Shown piece after piece: positions 49,944 to 58,209 of a stretch of 62,145 nucleotides of DNA. Position 1 is the stretch's first letter, and each line of letters opens with the position of its first letter. A program made the translations under genes and the position numbers. The notes under the pieces are model-generated. The model was not told the DNA's origin, did not search any database, and was given only the letters and a program-made list of their open reading frames with translations. The stretch is from Kitasatospora aureofaciens (GTDB lineage: Bacteria > Actinomycetota > Actinomycetes > Streptomycetales > Streptomycetaceae), in NCBI RefSeq assembly GCF_019192735.1, contig NZ_JAHTKP010000045.1, positions 1 to 62,145 on the forward strand. Reading direction: 5' to 3'.

Positions 49944-51209
49944 TCACTCGCTCCGGTGGTCGTCGGGGGTGGCGGGGGCGGCGGCCGGGGCCGCCTTCGG
50001 CGTGAGGCGGCGTAGGCGGACGGTGTCATCGAGCAGCAGGTCGGTGGCGGCCTCACGGTCTCCGGAGCCGGGGCTGGGGCCGTCCCAGAAGAGGCGGTCC
50101 ACGGCCACCGTCGGGGCGGTGTCCTCCCTTGCGCGGGGCTCGGGCGCGACGACGGCGAGGGCGGAAAGGGCAGTCGCGACCGAGGCGACGGGCAGGGCCT
50201 GGATGGGGAGAGTGGCGTCGTCCTGCGGCTTCGGGGCGGCGGGCTCCGCTTCGGCCGGTTCGGCAGCAGGCTTCGGCTGCGCGTGGATGTGGCCGGAGCG
50301 GCCCGAGGAGACCGGCAGGGCGGCCTTCGGCGCGGGCTGCTCGACCACCCGGTCGGCCAGCTCGTGCAGCAGGATGCCGTGGCGGTAGGCGAGTTCACCG
50401 ATCTCGGTGCGGCCGATGCCCGCCACCGCGAGGCCGGCGCCGCCGTCCCGGCGCACCTCGGCGCCCTGACTCACCAGTAGGTCGGCCAGCCGCGCCATCT
50501 GCGGCCCGCGGACGGCCACTTCGGGGCTGAGCCGGGTGCGGCAGAACTCCGCCACGGGCTGGTCGGCCACCGGCCGGCCCCGGTCCAGCGTGATGACGCG
50601 GTCGGCCAGCTGCGCCGCCTCCTGCGGGGTGCGGGTGGTCACCAGGACCGTCCCGCCCGCGACCGCGAACGAGCGCAGGAAGGAGTGGAACCACTCGACG
50701 TTGCGCGGCGACAGGCCCTCGGTCGGCGCGTCCAGGAGCAGCGTGCCGGGATCGCCGAGGAGGGCGGCGGCCAGCGCCAGCCGCCGGTGCATGCCCGGCG
50801 AGAAGGTGCGCAGCCGCTGCCCGGCGACGGGCGCCAGCCGGGTCTGCTCCAGCAGCTCGTCGACCCGGCGGGCGGGCACGCCGACGACCGCCGCGAGCAT
50901 CCGCAGATGGCTGCGCGCCTTGCGGCCCGGGTGGCCGGCCATCGCGGCCGCGCCCTCCCCCGGGCCGGGCAGCAGCACGCCGACCTCGCGTTCGGGGCGG
51001 CGCAGCCGGCGGTAGGTGCGGCCGTCGAAGAGTGTGACGCCCTGGCCGCGCTCAAGTTCGAGCATCAGGCGCAGCGCGGTCGACTTGCCGGCACCCTCGG
51101 GACCGAGCAGCGCCGTCACCAGGCCGGGCCGGGCGTCGAAGGTCAGGTCCAACACGGCGGGCGGGGCGCCCTTGCCGCAGACCTTGGTGAGTCCGGTGAT
51201 CTGGATCAT
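49944..51209 (-). CDS. Degenerate ABC-2-type ATP-binding protein with long C-terminal extension
   Basis: A 421-residue ABC ATPase. Walker A (GPEGAGKST, 36-44) is intact, but other catalytic positions are changed: the Q-loop Gln is absent (VGVLLPGPGE, about 77-86), the signature reads SPGMHRRLALA instead of SGGQ, Walker B ends LLLDA with Ala161 where the catalytic Glu belongs, and the H-loop His is Arg193 in TTRTPQEA. ATP binding seems likely but hydrolysis unlikely. After a DUF4162-like domain (about 225-290) comes a 130-residue acidic Ala/Pro-rich tail. ATG 51209 starts a two-gene operon just upstream of whiH. Confidence 0.88.
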   Translation of the reverse strand: MIQITGLTKVCGKGAPPAVLDLTFDARPGLVTALLGPEGAGKSTALRLMLELERGQGVTLFDGRTYRRLRRPEREVGVLLPGPGEGAAAMAGHPGRKARSHLRMLAAVVGVPARRVDELLEQTRLAPVAGQRLRTFSPGMHRRLALAAALLGDPGTLLLDAPTEGLSPRNVEWFHSFLRSFAVAGGTVLVTTRTPQEAAQLADRVITLDRGRPVADQPVAEFCRTRLSPEVAVRGPQMARLADLLVSQGAEVRRDGGAGLAVAGIGRTEIGELAYRHGILLHELADRVVEQPAPKAALPVSSGRSGHIHAQPKPAAEPAEAEPAAPKPQDDATLPIQALPVASVATALSALAVVAPEPRAREDTAPTVAVDRLFWDGPSPGSGDREAATDLLLDDTVRLRRLTPKAAPAAAPATPDDHRSE

Positions 51210-51430
51210 CGCTGCCTGCTCCCATGCCCTTGGCGCCGGCCTCGGTCGGCCTGCTCGACGCGGAGCGGGACCGTGCCCGCACGGCTCCGCGCCAGCACAT
51301 TAGGGGGCCGCGAAGGAGATTCCGGGCATTACGGGAGCGGCACGGGCCCTCCGGCAGCCCACCTCACCCGATCAGGGGACAATCCGATCCTGCGATTCGC
51401 AGGTTTCGCGGCGGCCGCGGGTTTCGCGGG

Positions 51431-52189
51431 TCAGGGCTCCGGGCGCAGCATGGGCGGGTTGAGGACGGTCGCGCCGCCGGCCGTGAAGAGCTGCGCCGGA
51501 CGGCCGCCCTGACGGGTCGTCGTACCGCCGGAGGGCAGCAGGAAACCGGGCGTGCCGGTGACCTTGCGGTGGAAGTTCCGCGGGTCCAGGACCACACCCC
51601 AGACCGCCTCGTAGACCCGCCGCAGCTCGCCGACGGTGAACTCGGCCGGGCAGAAGGCGGTGGCGAGCGAGGAGTACTCGATCTTGGAGCGGGCGCGCTC
51701 CACGCCGTCGGCCAGGATCAGCCCGTGGTCGAACGCGAGCGGGACACCGTCGACCGGACTCTGTCCGAGCAGCTCGGCGACCGGCGCCCACCGGGCACCG
51801 CTGGCGTCGCCGCCCGCCCGGGGCGTCGGCAGGTCGGGAGCGAGCACGAGGTAGGCGACGCTGACCACCCGCATCCGGGGATCACGCTGCGGGTGCCCGT
51901 AGGTCGCGAGCTGCTCCAGGTGGGCCCCGGCCGCCCCCGGCCCCGCCGCATCATGCCCGGGCGCGGAGTGCGCCCGTAGCCCCGTCTCCTCGGCGAGCTC
52001 CCGGGACGCCGCCTCGGCCAGCCCCTCGTCCGGCCGAACGAACCCCCCGGGCAACGCCCAGTACCCCTGGAACGGCGGCTCCCCCCGTCTGACCAGCAGC
52101 GCACACAGCGCGTGGTCGCGCACCGTCAGCACCACCAGGTCAACCGTGACAGCAAACGGGGGAAAGGCCGACGGGTCATAGCGCGACAT
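51431..52189 (-). CDS. Nudix hydrolase-related transcription regulator (NrtR-like)
   Basis: A 252-residue protein with a Nudix domain (about 8-140) and a C-terminal winged helix (about 165-235; FTVGELRRVYEAVWGVVLDPRNFHRKV). The Nudix box GFVRPDEGLAEAASRELAEETG keeps the RE..EE core, so catalysis is possible, although NrtR proteins usually sense ADP-ribose rather than hydrolyse it. NrtR controls NAD biosynthesis or related genes. ATG 52189 (MSRYDPSAF) is the family-typical start; ATG 52201 is an in-frame alternative. A TCGTC-5-GACGA palindrome lies at the start codon, suggesting autoregulation. Confidence 0.88.
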   Translation of the reverse strand: MSRYDPSAFPPFAVTVDLVVLTVRDHALCALLVRRGEPPFQGYWALPGGFVRPDEGLAEAASRELAEETGLRAHSAPGHDAAGPGAAGAHLEQLATYGHPQRDPRMRVVSVAYLVLAPDLPTPRAGGDASGARWAPVAELLGQSPVDGVPLAFDHGLILADGVERARSKIEYSSLATAFCPAEFTVGELRRVYEAVWGVVLDPRNFHRKVTGTPGFLLPSGGTTTRQGGRPAQLFTAGGATVLNPPMLRPEP

Positions 52190-52203
52190 GGCGACGATCA
52201 TAG

Positions 52204-52218
52204 TCGTCTCTCTGACGA
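52204..52218. promoter_or_regulatory. Putative NrtR operator at the Nudix gene start
   Basis: TCGTC (52204-52208) and GACGA (52214-52218) flank TCTCT; partial outer symmetry extends to ATA/TATAA-like flanks. It is 15-29 bases upstream of ATG 52189 and would block the promoter or start. NrtR operators typically contain GTC/GAC arms at such spacing. Confidence 0.6.
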
Positions 52219-52373
52219 TAAGCACAGGCCCGCGCAGACCCGCCCCAACCCTTGCCCACGGCGCGGGCCAAGCGCCAGGCTCGGCCCCTGCCGGGTGCCA
52301 TGGGCGGGCCGGGCGCCAGGCTCGGCTCGGTGGGGGTCCGGGGTGGCGTGGGGTGGCTGCTTCTGGGGAGGGG

Positions 52374-54494
52374 TCAGCGGGCGACCAGTTGGAGGGCGGG
52401 AGAGGCCTCTTCGACCATGGCTACGCCGATGCGGCTCACTCGGACGGAGAAGGGGGCACCGGCGACGCGTAGGCCGGTCAGTTCCAGTTCGCCCAGGGGG
52501 GCGGTGCTGGCGGGGCGGACCAGGACTCGGCCGCCGGGGGCGTCGGGGCGGACGCCGGCGAGGGCGAAGACCGCGTGGGCGGCGCCGGCTGCGGAGACTG
52601 CCGCCGGGCGGCAGGCGGCCGGGTGCGGGACGGGTGGACAGGCGGGGGTGCGCTGCTCGCCCGCGTACATCTCGGGCAGTCGGCCGTCGAAGTGGGCGGC
52701 TGCGGCGAGCAGGCCCTCCAGCAGGGTGCCGGCCTCGTTCTCGTGGCCGGCCTCGGCGAGGCCGGCGATCGCGAGTGCCGTCTCGTGCACGCGTACCGCG
52801 CCGCCGCGGTGGCCCAGCGGGTTGAAGCGGGGCGACTTGGCGCTGAGGGTGCGCAGGCCCCAGCCGCTGTCCAGCTCCGGCGCGACCAGCCGCTGGGCGA
52901 GCAGCCGGGTCTGTTCGCGGTCCAACAGGCTCTCGTGCCGGCCGCCGTCGGCGGCCAGCCCGGTGTCGAGCAGGTGGACGAGCGAGGAGGCGACCGCCGG
53001 GAGCGGCTGGCCGCCCGGGGCGAGGCCGGCGGCGGGCCGTCCGCCGGAGAGGTCGTCGATCCAGAACCGCTCGCGGAAGCGCCCGCGCAGTTCGGCGGCC
53101 CAGCCGCGCCACTCCTCGGCGCCGGGGCGGCCGAAGGCCTCCAGCAGTTCGGCGCCGTGCAGGGCGGCGCGATGCGCCTGGGCCTGGACCTCCGCGCGGG
53201 CGGCCACCGGGTGGGCGGCCCGGTCCTCCACCGGACGGCTCAGGTCGGTGACGAAGCCGTCGGCCTGGCCCTCGCGGAGGGCGGCGAGGGCCCGCTCGGC
53301 GGCCGGGAGCAGGTCGGCAACCTCGGCCCGGGGCAGGCCCCAGCGCCAGGCCTCGGCCAGCACGGTGACGAACAGCAGGGTGGCCTCGGTGGCGGTGCAG
53401 GTGGGCGGCAGCTCGGGGCCGCCGTGCCGGAGGGCGCCGGGCAGCAGGCCCTCGGTGCGGCCCGGGGCCGGGGTGAGCTGCTGACGGCGGGCCAGCGCCC
53501 GGAGGGTTCCGGCGGCGAGCCGGGTGCCGAGCGGGAGGGTCAGACGGGCGGCCCAGAGCGCGTCGGCCGGGGCGAGGCCGAACCGCCAGGGCGCACCGGA
53601 GGCCGGGTAGAGGTCGGTCGGACGGTCCGAGTCGGCGAACAGCAGGCCGCCGAGGGCGTCGAGGGAGCGGGTGACCAGCAGCCCGGCCCGGGCGTCGTCG
53701 CTGCGGACCTCCGGTTCGGACCAGGGCAGTGGCACGCCGGTACCGCGTCCGCCCGGCGGGCGCGGGCCGGGCGCGGTGCTCTCAAGTTCGGCACGCAGCT
53801 CGACCGACCAGCGGGCGCCGGGCTGCACCTCCAGGTCCCAGCGGAGCACCCCGGCGCCGGCCAGGACGGCGTGCGGGGACGGCTTGGCGCTGACCACCGC
53901 GCTGTGGGCCGGACCGGCCCAGCGCAGGCCGGCCGACTGCACCTGGCCCGGCAGGTCCGGCCGGCGGTGCCCGGCGGCGATCTCGGCGACCGGGCCGAGG
54001 TCGGTGCCGAGGGCGATCTCCAGCGGCAGCCGGGCGGGCCGGCTGCCGGTGTTGCGCACGGTCACCGTCTCCACGCCGTCCGCGTGGCGCAGCCGTTCGA
54101 CGGAGAGCGCCGGGTCGGGGTCGAGGTCGCCGGGGAGGCGGACGGCGCCGAGGAAGCGGGCCTGGGCCGTGCTGGTCAGCGTGCCCTGGAGCGGCAGCGG
54201 CTCCATACCGCCGAGGCGCAGCTCCATCCGGGCCACCACCCGGACGCCGTTGCGGTAGAAGCCGTGCAGCCCGTGGCCGCGCAGCTGGCCGTCCGGGCCG
54301 GAGGCGGCCATCGCGGGGGCGTTGACGCAGAGCACCGCTTGGTGGACGGCGGCGGGCTGCGGTCGGGGCGGGGCGGCGGGCCGGCCCGGACCGGCGGGTG
54401 CCCCCGCCGGGAACTGGTCGGGGCGGCCGACCAGTCTCGGCGCGCCGACCACGCTCTCGGCCGGCATGGCCTGTGGTGGCCTCATGGCGGTCAC
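52374..54494 (-). CDS. Glycogen-debranching N-terminal domain protein (amylo-alpha-1,6-glucosidase-like)
   Basis: A 706-residue cytoplasmic protein. The N-terminal beta-sandwich (about 60-290) is the glycogen debranching N-terminal domain (GHGLHGFYRNGVRVVARMEL), followed by an (alpha/alpha)6 barrel of GH63/GH133-like type (about 300-640), with LDSGWGLRTLSAKSPRFNPLGHRGGAVRVHETALAIAG (about 520) as the best-conserved part. Relatives trim alpha-1,6-linked or similar branched glucans. The acid/base residues cannot be assigned with certainty, so the activity is provisional. GTG 54494 has GGAGGAG 6 bases upstream. It lies beside the Nudix regulator but on the same strand and about 150 bases from it. 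Confidence 0.83.
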   Translation of the reverse strand: MTAMRPPQAMPAESVVGAPRLVGRPDQFPAGAPAGPGRPAAPPRPQPAAVHQAVLCVNAPAMAASGPDGQLRGHGLHGFYRNGVRVVARMELRLGGMEPLPLQGTLTSTAQARFLGAVRLPGDLDPDPALSVERLRHADGVETVTVRNTGSRPARLPLEIALGTDLGPVAEIAAGHRRPDLPGQVQSAGLRWAGPAHSAVVSAKPSPHAVLAGAGVLRWDLEVQPGARWSVELRAELESTAPGPRPPGGRGTGVPLPWSEPEVRSDDARAGLLVTRSLDALGGLLFADSDRPTDLYPASGAPWRFGLAPADALWAARLTLPLGTRLAAGTLRALARRQQLTPAPGRTEGLLPGALRHGGPELPPTCTATEATLLFVTVLAEAWRWGLPRAEVADLLPAAERALAALREGQADGFVTDLSRPVEDRAAHPVAARAEVQAQAHRAALHGAELLEAFGRPGAEEWRGWAAELRGRFRERFWIDDLSGGRPAAGLAPGGQPLPAVASSLVHLLDTGLAADGGRHESLLDREQTRLLAQRLVAPELDSGWGLRTLSAKSPRFNPLGHRGGAVRVHETALAIAGLAEAGHENEAGTLLEGLLAAAAHFDGRLPEMYAGEQRTPACPPVPHPAACRPAAVSAAGAAHAVFALAGVRPDAPGGRVLVRPASTAPLGELELTGLRVAGAPFSVRVSRIGVAMVEEASPALQLVAR

Positions 54495-55185
54495 CGGACT
54501 CTCCTCCCCTCGGCGGTCCGGTGGCCGGGTCAGGCCGGTGGGCCGCGAGCATGCTCGATCGCGTGCTGATGGTGCCGGGCCGGCGGGGTGTCCCGTCGGC
54601 GGGTGTGCCGTGTCTGGCCGTACCCGGCACCGGGTCGTGCCATGCGGTGCGCGGTACCGGGCCGGTACCGGCGCGCCGTGCCTTCGCGCCGGGCACGCCG
54701 CTGTGCCCGGCCCGTCGTCAGGTCCTGCGCCCCGGCAGGCCAGTGACGCCCTCTTCCGGTGACCGCCGCCCGTCGGGCCTGCCGCTCTCGCGGCGGCGGC
54801 CGGGCGCGGTGCCGGATACGGCCGCCCGTGCTCCGCCGCCCCGGGTGCCGGCGCAGTGCCAAACCGTCCGCCGGGCGGACACAGGGCCCCCGGGGTGAAC
54901 GCCGCAGACCGGCCGCAGGTCACGCCCGCGCGGGGCCCGGAACTCCGGCGCATCGGCCGGCGGGCGCCGTCGCGGGGTCCACCGCGCTGCCGGCCCTGTG
55001 CCGTGCCGGGGCGAACCGCGTGGTCCCGGCGTCGGCCGGTCCCGGGTACGCCCCGGGGTGGACAGTGGCCGTCGAACCGGTGCTCGACCGCCGCCAGGAT
55101 ACGGTGCGGGGGTCGCCGCGCCCGCACCCGGTGACACCGTGAACGGCGACGCGACCGCTGTGACCAGCAGAGACCGAGGAGTTGT
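54495..55185. other. Gene-free divergent region, 690 bases
   Basis: Extremely GC-rich sequence between the debranching-like gene and the S33 peptidase gene. Open frames on both strands here are long, but none has a ribosome site with family-like sequence and their third-position bias is not consistent, so I call no gene. A CCGGTACCGG palindrome sits near 54651-54670. Both promoters must lie inside this stretch. Confidence 0.45.
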
Positions 55186-56499
55186 ATGTCCACCGCCAGC
55201 TGGCTGCCCGGGATTGTCACGACCGACCACGTCTTCCAGCTCCCCCTCGACCACGCCGCCCCGCAGGGCGAGCGGATCGAGGTGTACGCCCGTGAGGTGG
55301 TGGCCGCCGGCCGCGAGCGGGACGAGCTGCCCTGGCTGCTCTTCCTCCAGGGCGGGCCGGGCGGCAAGGCGGCCCGCCCGCTCGGCCGGGACGCCTGGCT
55401 GGACCGCGCCCTGGACGACTACCGGGTGCTCCTGCTCGACCAGCGCGGCACCGGGCGCTCCACGCCCGCGACCCGGCAGAGCCTCGCCCGGCGCGGCGCC
55501 GCCCGGGAACAGGCGGACTACCTGGCGCACTTCCGCGCGGACTCGATCGTGCGCGACGCCGAGCTGATCCGCCACCAGCTGCTCGGCGCGGACCGGCGCT
55601 GGAGCGTGCTCGGCCAGAGCTTCGGCGGCTTCTGCACGCTCACCTACCTCTCGATCGCCCCCGAAGGCCTGACCGAGGCCTTCATCACCGGCGGCCTCTC
55701 CGGCCTCCGCAGTTCGGCGGACGACGTCTACCGTGCCGCCTACCCGCGGGTGGTCCACAAGAACGAGGGCCACTACGCCCGGTTCCCGCAGGACGTCGAG
55801 GCGGTACGGCGGATCGCCGCTCACCTCGCCGCCACCCCCGCGACCCTGCCCGACGGCGGCCTGCTCACCGTCGATGCGTTCCAGGCGCTCGGGATGATGC
55901 TCGGCGGCGGAACCGGCTCCGGCGCCCTGCACTACCTGCTGGAGGAGGCCTGGGTGGAGGGCGCGGACGGGCCCGAGCTCTCCGACACCTTCCGCTACGG
56001 CATCCAGGCCAAGCTCACCTTCGCGGAGGGCCCGCTGTACGCGGTACTGCACGAGTCGATCTACGGCCAGCGGTCGGTGGACCAGGGCGGCACCGCCTGG
56101 TCGGCCGAGCGGATCCGCAAGGAGTTCCCGGAGTTCGACGCCCGGGCGGCGCTGGACTCGGGCGCTCCGGTCCTGTTCACGGGGGAGATGATCTACCCCT
56201 GGATGTTCGACACGGACGCGACGCTGCGCCCGCTGAAGGAGACCGCCCACCTGCTCGCCGCCCGGACCGACTGGCCCGACCTGTACGACCCGGAGCGGCT
56301 GGCCGCCAACGAGGTGCCCGTCGTGGCGGCCGTGTACCACGACGACATGTACGTGGACACCGCCGACTCTCTGGAGACCGCCCGCGCGGTGCGCGGCCTG
56401 CGGACCTGGATCACCAACGAGTGGGAGCACGACGGCCTGCGGGTGAGCGGCGGCAAGGTGCTCGACCGTCTGATCAGGATGGCCCACGGCGAGGCGTAG
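55186..56499 (+). CDS. S33 family peptidase, proline iminopeptidase-like alpha/beta hydrolase
   Basis: An alpha/beta hydrolase of 437 residues. The oxyanion HGGPG-like turn reads LQGGPGGKAARP (about 55-66), the nucleophile elbow is GQSFGG (about 140-145, Ser142), and the catalytic Asp and His are probably in VYHDDMYVD (about 386) and NEWEHDGLRVS (about 418). It would release N-terminal Pro or other small residues from peptides. No signal peptide is visible. ATG 55186 follows GAGGAG by 4 bases. It is convergent with the DUF4192 gene across a short CGGGGCC/GGCCCCG inverted repeat (56499-56513). Confidence 0.9.
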   Translation: MSTASWLPGIVTTDHVFQLPLDHAAPQGERIEVYAREVVAAGRERDELPWLLFLQGGPGGKAARPLGRDAWLDRALDDYRVLLLDQRGTGRSTPATRQSLARRGAAREQADYLAHFRADSIVRDAELIRHQLLGADRRWSVLGQSFGGFCTLTYLSIAPEGLTEAFITGGLSGLRSSADDVYRAAYPRVVHKNEGHYARFPQDVEAVRRIAAHLAATPATLPDGGLLTVDAFQALGMMLGGGTGSGALHYLLEEAWVEGADGPELSDTFRYGIQAKLTFAEGPLYAVLHESIYGQRSVDQGGTAWSAERIRKEFPEFDARAALDSGAPVLFTGEMIYPWMFDTDATLRPLKETAHLLAARTDWPDLYDPERLAANEVPVVAAVYHDDMYVDTADSLETARAVRGLRTWITNEWEHDGLRVSGGKVLDRLIRMAHGEA

Positions 56500-56542
56500 C
56501 GGGGCCCGGCCCCGGGGCGCCCACGGCGGGCGGCCGAGGACG

Positions 56543-57988
56543 TCAGCGCGCACGGTGGGCTCCCCGGGCCGACCGTCGGCTGCACCGGCGGCGCGAGGGT
56601 GAGGCCGACGCGCACGACTGCCCTCGGCCCAGCCGCAGGCCTCCGGCGGACCGCTCCCCCGAGCGACACCCGGGCGCCGGGAGCAGGGCGACCGGCCCTG
56701 GCCCGCCCGGCTCCGACGCGCCCTCGGCCGGGCTGTCGGGAGCGACGTCCGCGGGGGCCGAGCCCCCGGCCGAGGCAGCCCGGCGGGCGTTCCGCCGACG
56801 GCGCCTGCCCGTCGCTGGACCGGGCGACTCACCCGGGCCGGGGGCCGGGCCCAGGCGCTCCTCGACCACTGGCTCCGGAGCCGGTGCCTGCCGCGCCTCG
56901 CGGCGCAACCGCTGGCCCTCGATGGCCGCGAGCAACCCCTCCGGCGTCATGCCGTCGTTGAGCGACTCGTGCAGCAGATCGGCCAGCAGGTACGACGGGT
57001 CGAGCTTGAGCGTGTGGTCGAGGACGACCCGGGCCGTCGCGGTGTCCCCGGCGACCCAGGAGGCCCAGGCCAGCAGGGTGAGCGGGGCCACCGCACAACC
57101 CTCGTAGGGCGGCACGGCCCGCCGGGCGAGGAAGCGCCAGAGCCGCTCGGCGGGCGCCAGCTCGGCGGGCCGGACGTACTCGGCGCCGCGGTCCCGGGTG
57201 TGCCGGTCGCACAGGGCGACCAGCAGCCGCGCCGCCCGGTCGTCGTCGAGTTCCCGGGCACCGGCCGCGAACTCGGCGAAGGCCTGGTCGAGCAGGTCGA
57301 CCCCCGGCTCCGGCAGGCCGACCGCCTCGGCCCGGGCGAGGGCGGCGCGCTGGGCGTCCCCGCCCGGTGGCCCGATCGGGGCCAGCCCGGCGACGATGGC
57401 CTTCCGGCTGCCGCGCGGGGCGAGGCCGGCGAAGGTCGCCGCGGCGGCGGCCGGCCCCGGGGCGGGGGCCCGCCGGATCGGATTGCCCGCCGGAGCGCAG
57501 CAGCCCTCGCGGCGGCAGAGGAAGGACCACCAGCGGCCGTCCGAGACGCACAGCGACTCCTTGACCGCCACCCCCCGGCGGCCGAACGCGGCCCGGAGGT
57601 CGGCGGCCAGCGGCCGCAGGCCGTCCAGGACGGGCGGCCCGTGGTCCGAGGCGGGATCCTGGCAGAGGTAGAGGAGCACCTGGAGCGGGCGGCTGTCACG
57701 CCGCTCGGAGATGCCGACCAGCAGGGCGGCCGTCTCCTCCGCCGCGGCCGGCCACTGCGCGGGCGACTCGGGGATGTCCGCCCGGATCACCCCGCCCTGA
57801 TGCAGGTCGGGGCCGTGCAGGCCGACGGCGACGATGCTGTCGTCGGGGAAGAACCCCAGGAGGTAGGGCAGCAGCTCGGCCATGTCGGCCGGACCGCGCA
57901 TGGTGACCGGCCGGTGGCCGGAGGCCGGGCCGAGGGACAGGATGACGCGCTCGTTGTTCATCGCGCTGTCGTTGTTCATGGCGTTCAT
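56543..57988 (-). CDS. DUF4192 domain-containing protein
   Basis: A 481-residue actinobacterial protein of unknown function. The DUF4192 domain (about 12-370) opens with the family motif VTMRGPADMAELLPYLLGFFPDDSIVAVGL, and its middle has LCVSDGRWWSFLC (about 147-159). From about residue 375 the tail is Pro/Ala/Gly/Arg-rich and disordered. Three possible ATG starts lie within 30 bases and none has a good ribosome site, so 57988 is only the longest choice. The gene is divergent from recQ. Confidence 0.87.
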   Translation of the reverse strand: MNAMNNDSAMNNERVILSLGPASGHRPVTMRGPADMAELLPYLLGFFPDDSIVAVGLHGPDLHQGGVIRADIPESPAQWPAAAEETAALLVGISERRDSRPLQVLLYLCQDPASDHGPPVLDGLRPLAADLRAAFGRRGVAVKESLCVSDGRWWSFLCRREGCCAPAGNPIRRAPAPGPAAAAATFAGLAPRGSRKAIVAGLAPIGPPGGDAQRAALARAEAVGLPEPGVDLLDQAFAEFAAGARELDDDRAARLLVALCDRHTRDRGAEYVRPAELAPAERLWRFLARRAVPPYEGCAVAPLTLLAWASWVAGDTATARVVLDHTLKLDPSYLLADLLHESLNDGMTPEGLLAAIEGQRLRREARQAPAPEPVVEERLGPAPGPGESPGPATGRRRRRNARRAASAGGSAPADVAPDSPAEGASEPGGPGPVALLPAPGCRSGERSAGGLRLGRGQSCASASPSRRRCSRRSARGAHRAR

Positions 57989-58209
57989 GAGCGGAAGAGT
58001 GCCGCACCCGGAAATCCCCGCCGGTTCTTTCTCTTTTCCTGTGGATAACTCCGCTCCCGGTTTCCCCCATCCCTCATTCGGCGCACGCCACCACCACTCC
58101 CCCGGGTGATATTTGACGGCCGTTCAACGGAAGAGCTGATGACATACACCCCGCATCCACCTCGCCCCGACACCTCGGCATTCGCCGCTTGTCGGCGGCA
58201 CGGGGTTAC

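Noticed and set aside
54398..54898. Gene in the region between the debranching-like and S33 genes
   Set aside because: Frames are long on several strands at once, with no ribosome site and no family-like sequence.
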